From an uncultured Clostridia bacterium (GTDB taxonomy: Bacteria; Bacillota; Clostridia; Christensenellales; Borkfalkiaceae): a DNA stretch of 55,332 nt. The translations under genes and the position numbers were made by a program. Each line of letters begins with the position of its first letter. Position 1 is the stretch's first letter. Below are positions 47,701 through 55,332 of this stretch, piece after piece. The notes beneath the pieces were generated by a model that was given only the letters and a program-made list of their open reading frames with translations, did not search any database and was not told where the DNA came from. Location of the stretch: positions 1-55,332 of the forward strand of contig CANQOX010000002.1 of assembly GCA_947625595.1 (NCBI GenBank), read 5' to 3'.

Positions 47701-48061
47701 ATGAGCGGACCTGTAAGCCGGGTTCTGTCGAGCGCGGTCATTTATCTACGCCCGCCGTCACCGACGGGCTGAAGCGTTATTCACGGACCTCCTCGGACGG
47801 GCAACCCTATAAGAAGAGGTCCCAAACTTGCATCAGACGGGGTTTACATGGCACGGCTTGTTACCAAGCCGTCGGTGAGCTCTTGCCTCGCCTTTCCATC
47901 CTTGCCATCATCCGCCCTGCGGCGGACATCGGGCGGTCTATTTCTGTTGCACTTTCCTTGAAGTCACCTTCACCTGACGTTATCAGGCGTCCTGCCCTGT
48001 GATGCCCGGACTTTCCTCATCGTGCCGAAAAGCACGCCGCGACCGCGTAGTCCGCTCATAT
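47701..48061 (-). ncRNA. rnpB: RNase P RNA (class A)
   Basis: Minus-strand GAGCGGAC...CGATGAGGAAAGTCCGGGCATCACAGGGCAGG ... ACAGAAATAGACCGCCC ... AACCCGGCTTACAGGTCCGCTCAT. Confidence 0.92.
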
Positions 48062-48115
48062 CTCCTCTATTTTACCACAGCGAACGAAAAAACACAACTT
48101 ATTTCAAAAAACCCC

Positions 48116-48143
48116 TTGAAATTATTTTCATTTATGATAAAAT
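48116..48143 (+). promoter_or_regulatory. Sigma-A promoter of pyk
   Basis: TTGAAA-16 bp-TAAAAT. Confidence 0.6.
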
Positions 48144-48174
48144 AAAAGTCGACATTTCCATCAGGGGGAGTTTC

Positions 48175-49587
48175 ATGAAAAAGACAAAGATCGTTTGCAC
48201 GCTCGGGCCTTCGTCCGAGACAAAGGAAGTCATCGCCGCCATGGCGGACGCGGGCATGAACGTCGCCCGCATCAACTTTTCGCACGGCACCCATGAGGAA
48301 CATGCGAAGAAGATCGCGATCATCAGGGAGGTCCGTGAGGAGAAGAACATTCCCCTCCCCATCCTTCTCGACACAAAGGGACCCGAATTCCGCATCCGCG
48401 CCTTCAAAAACGGCAAGATCTTCCTCAAAGAAGGCGACACGTTCACCTTCACCGCCGACGAGATCGAGGGGGACGAGACGCGCGTCTCCGTTTCCTATAA
48501 GAACATCTGCAATGAGATGCTCCCCGGCGATAAAATTTTGCTCAACAACGGCCTCATGGTGTTTGAAGTGGTCTCCGTCAAGGCGCCCGACGTCGTCTGC
48601 AAGGTCCTCATCGGCGGGGAACTTTCGAGCCGCAAGAGCATGTTTTTCCCCGAAAAACAGCTCGACCTCGTCTATCTCTCCGAGCAGGACAAGGCCGACC
48701 TTCTCTTCGGCATTCAGCATGGTGTGGACTTCGTCGCTTGCTCCTTCGTCTCCAAGGCGCAGGACATCATCGATGTGAGGAATTTCCTCGCAGAGAACGG
48801 CGGGACGGACATTGACCTCATCGCGAAGATCGAAAACCGCGCGGGCGTGAGAAATCTTGACGAGATCATCAAAGTTTCCGACGGCATCATGATCGGCCGC
48901 GGCGACATGGGCGTCGAGATCCCCTATGAGGAGCTGCCCGACATTCAGAAGCACATCATCACGGCCTGCCGTATCGCGGGCAAGCGCGTCATCACGGCGA
49001 CGGAGATGCTTGAAAGCATGATCCACAACCCCCGTCCCACGCGGGCGGAGATCTCCGACGTCGCAAACGCCGTCTATGACGGTTCTTCTGCGATCATGCT
49101 TTCGGGCGAGACCGCCGCGGGCGAATACCCCGTGCAGGCCGTTGCCGCCATGGCAAGGATCGCAATGCAGGCCGAGACCAAGATCGACTATATCCAACGC
49201 GTGGAGGACAGCGAGTACCTCATCAAGAATCTCTCGGACGCCCTCTCGCACTCGGCCTGCCTGCTCGCGCACGACGTTCGGGCAAAGGCGATCGTCGTCT
49301 GCACCCGCACAGGCGGCACGGCGAAGATGGTGTCCCGCTTCCGTCCCATGATCGACATCATCGGCATGACGACGGACGAGAAGAGCTACCGCAAGCTCGC
49401 CCTTTCTTGGGGCGTCCTGCCCGTCCTCTCGGAGGAATACAACTCCGTGGACGTGCTGTTCCACTTTGCCAAACGCGCCGCGCTCGACAGCGGACTGGTG
49501 AAAAAGGGCGACGTCATCGTCATCACGGGCGGTACCCCCAACGGCAAGAGCGGCAACTCCTCCCTCATCAATCTCGAAACGGTGTAA
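48175..49587 (+). CDS. pyk: Pyruvate kinase
   Basis: MKKTKIVCTLGPSSETKEVIAAMADAGMNVARINFSHGTHEEH...LDTKGPEFRI...MIGRGDMGVEIPYEELPDIQK. Confidence 0.95.
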   Translation: MKKTKIVCTLGPSSETKEVIAAMADAGMNVARINFSHGTHEEHAKKIAIIREVREEKNIPLPILLDTKGPEFRIRAFKNGKIFLKEGDTFTFTADEIEGDETRVSVSYKNICNEMLPGDKILLNNGLMVFEVVSVKAPDVVCKVLIGGELSSRKSMFFPEKQLDLVYLSEQDKADLLFGIQHGVDFVACSFVSKAQDIIDVRNFLAENGGTDIDLIAKIENRAGVRNLDEIIKVSDGIMIGRGDMGVEIPYEELPDIQKHIITACRIAGKRVITATEMLESMIHNPRPTRAEISDVANAVYDGSSAIMLSGETAAGEYPVQAVAAMARIAMQAETKIDYIQRVEDSEYLIKNLSDALSHSACLLAHDVRAKAIVVCTRTGGTAKMVSRFRPMIDIIGMTTDEKSYRKLALSWGVLPVLSEEYNSVDVLFHFAKRAALDSGLVKKGDVIVITGGTPNGKSGNSSLINLETV

Positions 49588-49604
49588 ATTTTCAATGGTA
49601 TACA

Positions 49605-49637
49605 AGAGCCGACTTCCCGTCGGCTCTTTTTCTTTTG
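49605..49637 (+). terminator. pyk terminator
   Basis: AGAGCCGACTTCCCGTCGGCTCTTTTTCTTTT. Confidence 0.8.
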
Positions 49638-49644
49638 TCAGAAT

Positions 49645-49996
49645 ATGCCCACCCCCCTTGGGCGGAGGCAAGGAAACGCGCTCATTCTGAGGCGAAGCCG
49701 AAGAATCCGCTCAAACGAAGTCCGCGGGCAACTGCGTCTTTCTGAGCCGCCGCCGCAGGCGGCGTGCCGAAGAATCCCCTTCAACGAAGTCCGTAGGTTT
49801 ATGAGATGCTTCGCTATCGCCACTTCGCGCTGTGCGCTCGTGCCACGCTTGGAATCAATAGACTGCGCGCGGGACAGCATGAGCGGCTACTTGTCGCCCC
49901 TTATAGGGGAGATGTCACGAAGTGACAGAGGGGTTTTGAAACCCCTTTGGCTCACTCCGTTCGCCACTTCCCCTACAGGGGCAGCGAGAGAAGGCT
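49645..49996. repeat. Repeat island R6
   Basis: ctcattctgaggcgaagccgaagaatccgctc; cgctcgtgccacgcttggaatcaatagactgcgcgcggg; cgccccttataggggagatgtcacgaagtgacagaggggttttgaaacccc. Confidence 0.85.
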
Positions 49997-50077
49997 ACGG
50001 TGACCCACCCCCTCCCATGGGGAGCAATGATCCGCACAAAAAAAGCGGCCCGCGCCGCTCATTTTCTTAATAAAAAT

Positions 50078-50401
50078 TTAAGAATATTCCAGCCAGATCT
50101 GCAACATCTTGTTCACCGCTTCCCGATGGGAGGGCGACAGTGCGCGATAGATCTCCACGAGCCTCCTCTCATCGTCGGTGAAGGTCTCCGTCACCCTCTC
50201 CCCGTACTCATTTTCGCGGCCCAAAAGATAATCGATGCTCACACCGTAAAAATCCGCAAGTTTAATGAGCATGTCGGGGTCGGGCTTGTTGACCCAATTT
50301 TCATAATATCCGAGGGATTGCGCACTGATATTCATGGCCTTCGCCACGTCCTTTTGGAGCAATCCGCGCTCGATCCTAAGTTCCCGTAATCTGTTTTTCA
50401 T
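50078..50401 (-). CDS. XRE-family HTH transcriptional regulator (107 aa)
   Basis: MKNRLRELRIERGLLQKDVAKAMNISAQSLGYYENWVNKPDPDMLIKLADFYGVSIDYLLGRENE. Confidence 0.92.
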   Translation of the reverse strand: MKNRLRELRIERGLLQKDVAKAMNISAQSLGYYENWVNKPDPDMLIKLADFYGVSIDYLLGRENEYGERVTETFTDDERRLVEIYRALSPSHREAVNKMLQIWLEYS

Positions 50402-50427
50402 AAATTCTTGATTTTTTCTCCATTATA

Positions 50428-50497
50428 CAAGAAATTCTTTTTCAATGCTTGACAAATCAGAAATAATTTATTACAATTAGTAAACAAGAATTTCTTT
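50428..50497 (+). promoter_or_regulatory. Sigma-A promoter bracketed by two inverted CAAGAAWTTCTTT boxes
   Basis: CAAGAAATTCTTT 50428..50440; TTGACA 50449..50454; TACAAT 50472..50477 (17-bp spacer); CAAGAATTTCTTT 50485..50497. Confidence 0.65.
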
Positions 50498-50514
50498 ATA
50501 AACAGGAGAAAAAC

Positions 50515-52140
50515 ATGAAAAAATTTATCGCGAAGATGAGCGTATTGCTTGCAAGCGTCATGCTTGTGTGCGCCGCACTCACGGGGTGTAGCATGTTCGG
50601 CGGCGGAAGCAACAGCAAGGGCCCGATCGAGTACACTATTCAGTACTCGGACGACGCGGGGACACATACCCTGACCGTGACGGAAGGAATGCCCTACGCT
50701 TTGGAGAGCGTCCCCTATCAGTACGGCTATGAATTTTTGGGGCTCTACGACGCGCAGACGGGCGGGACACAGTATGTCGGAGCCAACGGCGCGTCCCTTG
50801 CGCCCTACAGCGACAGAGGGAACAAGGTGCTCTTCCCGCAGTTCAAGCCGATCGATTACACCGTGATTTTGGACTACGGCGAGGCAAAGGTCACGGGCGA
50901 GCGTTCACTCACGGTCGCTTATAATGAAAATCTTCCCGAGCTTCCCAAGGACCTTACGCTCGCACACAGCGAATTCACGGGTTGGTACACCGAGGCGGGT
51001 GGACAGGGAACGCAGATCGCCGATGCCTACGGCAATCTTCCCGTCGTGTCCGTATTGAACGAGGAAAATTTCAAGTTGGACGACAGCAAGCGCGTCTACC
51101 TCTATGCGGGGTTTGAGCTTGAAACGTACACCGTCACCTTTTACTTTGACGAGGGCATGGCCGCCGAAGAAGTGGAGATTCCCTATAATACTCCCATCAG
51201 TCAAGTTGTGCCGAAAACGCGGAACGGCAAAAAGGAGGCAGGGCTTACATGGAGCAAGAGCAGGGGCGGTGATGTGTTCACGGGAAATATCACGGAGGAT
51301 ATGGAACTCTATGTAAAGGATTGGGCGCCCGTCATTGAGCTGAACGGAAACGGCGCGGACGTCACGCCCATCGTCGCAAGAGCGGGGTCTGCCATTTCCC
51401 TTCCCACTCCCACGAAGCCGCTTGCAAAATTTTTGCTTTGGGAAGATGAAAACGGGCAGGCGAAGGATTTCGCGACCATGCCCGCGGAGAGCATGACGCT
51501 CAATGCGGTTTGGCAGGCGAAGATCGAATTCGATGAAAACGGCGGCTCGGACGTGGACGATATTTCCAAACCCGCAGGCGAGAATATTACGCTTCCCGTG
51601 CCGACCAAAGAGGGCTATCTCTTCGCGGGTTGGTACACGGCGGACAAGGAACAGTACACGCGGACGACGATGCCCTCTGCGGGAATTGCTTTGAAAGCAG
51701 GGTGGTATAAGACAAAAGAAGCTCTTGAAGTTGTGGTCGATGCTAACAGTACCGTTGGAAGCAGTGGCGGCGAAAGCTTCATGGATAACTTAACTTTGGA
51801 TTTTTCGAAATACTTATCTTCGGATTTTACAGGATTTATTGTGGTAACAGTGAAATGGTGGGAGAAGAGCGAGGCAGGTTCTGGCACGAGCCGCGCGGTT
51901 GTCATCGGCTTTTATTCTCAAAAAATAATCAGCGAAGAATATAGCTTGGCAAAAGTGTACACCGAGCACACATCTGATGATTATATTAAAATGGAGAAAA
52001 CAATAAGTACACGATTAAACGGCAATAAAATTTATGTTACGTTTGATTCTTCATCCAGTAATTTTGGATGGCTACATGGTCTTGTGTCTGATTTTCGTTA
52101 TGAACTTACCTATCCCGACACAACCTATCTCTATCTGTAA
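50515..52140 (+). CDS. Lipoprotein with InlB B-repeat (Listeria-Bacteroides) modules
   Basis: Lipobox CAALTGCSMFG; repeats IEFDENGGSDVDDISKPAGENITLPVPTKEGYLFAGWYT...ALKAGWY. Confidence 0.85.
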   Translation: MKKFIAKMSVLLASVMLVCAALTGCSMFGGGSNSKGPIEYTIQYSDDAGTHTLTVTEGMPYALESVPYQYGYEFLGLYDAQTGGTQYVGANGASLAPYSDRGNKVLFPQFKPIDYTVILDYGEAKVTGERSLTVAYNENLPELPKDLTLAHSEFTGWYTEAGGQGTQIADAYGNLPVVSVLNEENFKLDDSKRVYLYAGFELETYTVTFYFDEGMAAEEVEIPYNTPISQVVPKTRNGKKEAGLTWSKSRGGDVFTGNITEDMELYVKDWAPVIELNGNGADVTPIVARAGSAISLPTPTKPLAKFLLWEDENGQAKDFATMPAESMTLNAVWQAKIEFDENGGSDVDDISKPAGENITLPVPTKEGYLFAGWYTADKEQYTRTTMPSAGIALKAGWYKTKEALEVVVDANSTVGSSGGESFMDNLTLDFSKYLSSDFTGFIVVTVKWWEKSEAGSGTSRAVVIGFYSQKIISEEYSLAKVYTEHTSDDYIKMEKTISTRLNGNKIYVTFDSSSSNFGWLHGLVSDFRYELTYPDTTYLYL

Positions 52141-52155
52141 ATCCACCTCACGCAA

Positions 52156-52188
52156 AGACGTCCAGCCCTCGGACGTCTTTTTTATTAT
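52156..52188 (+). terminator. Terminator of InlB-repeat lipoprotein
   Basis: GACGTCCAGCCCTCGGACGTCTTTTTTATT. Confidence 0.75.
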
Positions 52189-52194
52189 TACTCC

Positions 52195-52812
52195 TCCCCT
52201 CGCTGTCCCAATTTCCCGCTCATTCTGTTCCCCCCCGCGTCATTCTGAGGCGAAGCCGAAGAATCCGCTCAAACGAAGTCCTCCCTTGCTGCCCCTTTTA
52301 GGGGAAGTGCCCCGTAGGGGCAAAAGGGTTTCAAAACCCCTCTGTCTCGGCTACGCCTCGACATCTCCCCTATGAGGGGCGACAAGAAATAGGGGATCCA
52401 TCGCTTCGCTCTGAATGACGCAGTATCCCCCACCGCCTTCAGCGAAACTTCCACCGAGGGGCGACGAGGCTCTTACCCCCTCCGTGGGAGGGGGGTAGGG
52501 GGGTGGGTCACCGTTTTTTTCTTGGCTCCCCCTTGAGGGGGAGCTGTCACGCGCCCTTGCGTGACTGAAGGGGTGTCATTCTAATAATGCCACACCCCCC
52601 TTGGGCGGGGGCAAGGAAATGCGCTCATTCTGAGGGGGTTTACCCCCGAAGAATCCCCTCAAACGCTTCCCTTGCTGCCCCTTTTAGGGGAAGTGGCGAA
52701 CGCAGTGAGCCAAAGGGGTTTTGAAACCCCTCTGTCTCGGCTACGCCTCGACATCTCCCCTATGAGGGGCGACAAGAAATAGGGGATCTATCGCTTCGCT
52801 CTGAATGACGCA
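52195..52812. repeat. Repeat island R7
   Basis: cattctgaggcgaagccgaagaatccgctc; ggctcccccttgagggggagctgtcacgcgcccttgcgtgactgaagggg; aaaggggttttgaaacccctctgtctcggctacgcctcgacatctcccctatgaggggcgac. Confidence 0.85.
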
Positions 52813-52893
52813 TTTCCACCTTCGGCAGAGCCTCCCCTGTTTCCCCCGTATAATCTTCCCGCCTTTGCGCAAGCTGTCATCAGGAGGTATTCT

Positions 52894-53058
52894 ATGCAGA
52901 AATTCAGATCGGGCGACACCGTCCCCATGTCCTGCAACTACAAGGCGTATGACAAGAACGGTCAGAGCCACGACGACGAAAAGACCTATCTCGAAAAGGG
53001 CACGACCTTCCCGCCCCTTCAGCACGAAGGCGGCTACTGGGTCATGGACCACGACTAA
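52894..53058 (+). CDS. Small protein, possibly YjzC-like (54 aa): MQKFRSGDTVPMSCNYKAYDKNGQSHDDEKTYLEKGTTFPPLQHEGGYWVMDHD
   Basis: Strong RBS AGGAGG 6 nt upstream; missing from ORF track because of its length. Confidence 0.6.
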   Translation: MQKFRSGDTVPMSCNYKAYDKNGQSHDDEKTYLEKGTTFPPLQHEGGYWVMDHD

Positions 53059-53135
53059 TTTTTTTCGGGAAAAGAGGACGCTGCCGCACGGCAACGCCCT
53101 CTTTTCGCTTTTCTCCCCTTAAAAATACAGCAAAA

Positions 53136-53168
53136 GCGGCGGGGCGCACAGAGGTGCGCCCCGCCGCC
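53136..53168 (-). terminator. metK terminator
   Basis: GGCGGCGGGGCGCACCTCTGTGCGCCCCGCCGCTTTT. Confidence 0.7.
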
Positions 53169-53174
53169 AAAAAA

Positions 53175-54335
53175 TTATTTCAGATACTTTTTGAGGTCCT
53201 CGCGGTCGGTCTGCTCCCAAGGGTAGCTGTCGCGGCCGAAGTGCCCGTAGGAGGCCGTCTGCGCGTAAATGGGACGGCGCAGGCCGAGCTTTTTGATGAT
53301 CGCCGCGGGCCGAAGATCAAACTCCCGCTTCACGATCTCGGCGATCTCGTCGTCGGGAAGTTTCCCCGTGCCGAAGGTGTCGACAAACACCGACACGGGC
53401 CGCGCCACACCGATGGCGTAGGCGACTTGCAGTTCCATTTCGTCCGCAAGGCCCGCCGAGACGACGTTTTTGCAGATGTACCGCGCCATATAGGCGGCAC
53501 TGCGGTCCACCTTCGTGGGGTCTTTGCCCGAGAAAGCCCCGCCGCCGTGCGGGCATCTCCCGCCGTAGGTGTCCACGACGATCTTCCTCCCCGTGAGGCC
53601 CGAATCCCCCTCGGGACCGCCGATCTCAAATCTGCCCGTCGGGTTGATGAAGTACTTGGTATTTTCGTCGAGAAGAGAGGCGGGGATCACGTCCTTGACG
53701 ACGAGTTCCTTCATGTCCCACTCGATCTGCTCATGGGTGACGTGCGTGTTGTGCTGGGCGGAAATGACCACCGTGTCCACGCGCACGGGAGTCCTCCCGT
53801 CGTATTCGACGGTGACCTGCGTCTTGCCGTCGGGACGGAGATACCCCACGATCTTTTCCTTGCGAAGCTGTGCGAGGCGCAGGGCGAGTTTGTGCGCAAG
53901 GACGATGGGCAGAGGCATCAATTCTGCCGTTTCGCGGCAAGCGTAGCCGAACATCATGCCCTGATCCCCCGCACCGATGGCGTCCTCCTCTTCGCCGCCC
54001 GCCTTCAACTCCTTGGAGGCGTCCACGCCGAGCGCGATGTCGGGCGACTGGCCGTGAATGAGGGTGATGATTTGGCACTTGTCGTAGGCAAAACCGCCCG
54101 CATGGTAGCCGATGCGCTGAATGACGGACCGCGCGACCGCCTCATAGTCAACTTTGGCGCGCGTCGTGACTTCGCCCGCGATCATGAGGGTATTGTAAGC
54201 CGCGCAACATTCGACCGCCGCGCGGGTCGTGGGATCCTGCTTTAAGAGTTCGTCCAAAATGGCGTCGGAGATGTTGTCGCACACCTTGTCGGGGTGTCCC
54301 TCCGTGACGCTCTCGCTCGTAAAAAATCTTTTCAT
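53175..54335 (-). CDS. metK: S-adenosylmethionine synthetase
   Basis: [35 protein letters not shown]...[16 protein letters not shown]...[22 protein letters not shown]. Confidence 0.96.
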   Translation of the reverse strand: MKRFFTSESVTEGHPDKVCDNISDAILDELLKQDPTTRAAVECCAAYNTLMIAGEVTTRAKVDYEAVARSVIQRIGYHAGGFAYDKCQIITLIHGQSPDIALGVDASKELKAGGEEEDAIGAGDQGMMFGYACRETAELMPLPIVLAHKLALRLAQLRKEKIVGYLRPDGKTQVTVEYDGRTPVRVDTVVISAQHNTHVTHEQIEWDMKELVVKDVIPASLLDENTKYFINPTGRFEIGGPEGDSGLTGRKIVVDTYGGRCPHGGGAFSGKDPTKVDRSAAYMARYICKNVVSAGLADEMELQVAYAIGVARPVSVFVDTFGTGKLPDDEIAEIVKREFDLRPAAIIKKLGLRRPIYAQTASYGHFGRDSYPWEQTDREDLKKYLK

Positions 54336-54360
54336 CTGCGTTTCCTCGCCGTGTCTCTCT

Positions 54361-54389
54361 ATTATAGCGAAGGATCCGAAAGATGTCAA
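54361..54389 (-). promoter_or_regulatory. metK sigma-A promoter
   Basis: TTGACA-17 bp-TATAAT on minus strand. Confidence 0.75.
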
Positions 54390-54404
54390 CTAAAATGACG
54401 CGTC

Positions 54405-54640
54405 CATTCTGCGCCCCCCGCTCATTCTGAGCGCAGCGAAGAATCCCCCCTCCCGCGTCATTCTGAGGCATAGCCGAAGAATCCCCCCTCCCGCGTCATT
54501 CCGAGCGCAGCGAAGAATCCCCCCTCCCGCTCATTCTGAGGCGTAGCCGAAGAATCCCCCCTCCCGCGTCATTCTGAGGCGTAGCCGAAGAATCCCCTTT
54601 TCCGCTCATTCTGAACGCAGTGAAGAATCCCCTGAACGAA
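54405..54640. repeat. Repeat island R8: near-tandem 'cattctgaggcgtagccgaagaatcccccctcccgc' copies
   Basis: Six or so copies spaced about 35-37 bp by eye. Confidence 0.9.
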
Positions 54641-54649
54641 GTCAAAAAA

Positions 54650-54680
54650 GTACCGCCACGCGCGGAGCGCGTGGCGGCGA
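54650..54680 (-). terminator. Terminator of LRR gene
   Basis: CCGCCACGCGCTCCGCGCGTGGCGG-TACTTTTTTG. Confidence 0.7.
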
Positions 54681-54726
54681 AAGCGGCAAAATCCGTCATG
54701 CCGACCGAAGCGGAGGCATCACCGCA

Positions 54727-55332
54727 TTATTTATTGTACGTCACTTTTCCGCTTTCATCGATCGTCCCGTCCGTGCAGGTTATGGTGTAAACGAAAGTAT
54801 AGTAATCCCAATCTTCTGCTTTTTCGATTGCTTGCCACTCCTCCACGGTCCCCTTAAATTGAATATCCTTCAGACCTCCGCACCGTGCGAACGCCCAATG
54901 TCCGATCGAGGTCACACTGTCAGGGATTTCAATGCTCGTCAGCCCACTGCAACCATCGAACGCCCAATCTCCAATCGAGGTAACGCTGTCGGGGATAGTG
55001 ATGCTCGTCAGCCCGCGGCAATTATAGAACGCAGAATCGCCAATCGATGTCACGCCCTCGGGAATTTCACTGTTTTTACAGCCCGCAATCAATGTTTTTG
55101 ATTCAATTTCAATCAAACAATCCTGTTCACTCCGATAGAACTTATTGCCCTCCGCTACCGTAATATGCTCAAGCCCGCTACAATCCCGGAACGCAGAACC
55201 TCCGATCGAGGTCACGCTGTCGGGAATGATAATGTTTGTCAGCCCGCTACAACCACTGAACGCACGATCAATAGTGTTAGGGATTTTTGCTTCCCTTTGG
55301 TTTGGCGGCATAACCGTAGCTATGCCGCTAAA
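54727..55332 (-). CDS. BspA-type leucine-rich repeat protein, N-terminus beyond window
   Basis: CSGLTNIIIPDSVTSIGGSAFRDCSGLEHITVAEGN... LRR_5 pattern; frame stays open past the MPPNQ Met to the window edge (..SGIATVMPPNQ). Confidence 0.85.
   Translation of the reverse strand, partial: FSGIATVMPPNQREAKIPNTIDRAFSGCSGLTNIIIPDSVTSIGGSAFRDCSGLEHITVAEGNKFYRSEQDCLIEIESKTLIAGCKNSEIPEGVTSIGDSAFYNCRGLTSITIPDSVTSIGDWAFDGCSGLTSIEIPDSVTSIGHWAFARCGGLKDIQFKGTVEEWQAIEKAEDWDYYTFVYTITCTDGTIDESGKVTYNK

Noticed and set aside
54361-54389. Repeat fragment (gcgaaggatcc) inside the metK promoter spacer
   Set aside because: Only 11 bp matches the dispersed repeat; could be chance.
54405-54640. CRISPR-like array
   Set aside because: Units are near-contiguous variants of a dispersed repeat with no unique spacers; no cas genes seen.

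Overview
55.3-kb window of GC-rich bacterial DNA, probably a gut-associated Clostridia/Firmicutes (inferred from gene content only). About half is a minus-strand surface-protein locus: one uninterrupted 7,826-codon ORF (22766..46246) with a signal peptide, a beta-helix-like N-region, about 56 MBG/YDG-like modules counted by eye and a C-terminal TM. It is followed by a 1,256-aa TM-anchored acidic EEPV-repeat protein. The rest is mostly housekeeping and transport: feoA/feoB (truncated by the window edge), DUF378, an RluA-type pseudouridine synthase, a class I SAM methyltransferase, a GH51 arabinofuranosidase, metN-metI-metQ, a Na/Pi cotransporter, tRNA-Pro(CGG), RNase P RNA, pyk and metK. There are three divergent XRE-regulator/target pairs. 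Several families of short palindromic repeats cluster in islands at operon boundaries. Strongest observations: (1) two unannotated Met-rich leader ORFs (26 and 24 codons) upstream of metNIQ share an MMxM(x)RTR motif. Each is followed by an intrinsic terminator whose 5' arm is complementary to sequence just after the Met codons, which looks like a tandem methionine attenuator. (2) Four copies of an exactly 57-bp (19-codon) repeat sit in frame inside feoB without breaking the frame. (3) The intergenic two-hairpin repeats show compensatory stem variation, and one 56-bp family has a filled/empty site pair in the window. (4) The giant MBG locus itself. All calls come from reading the sequence; no database searches were run.
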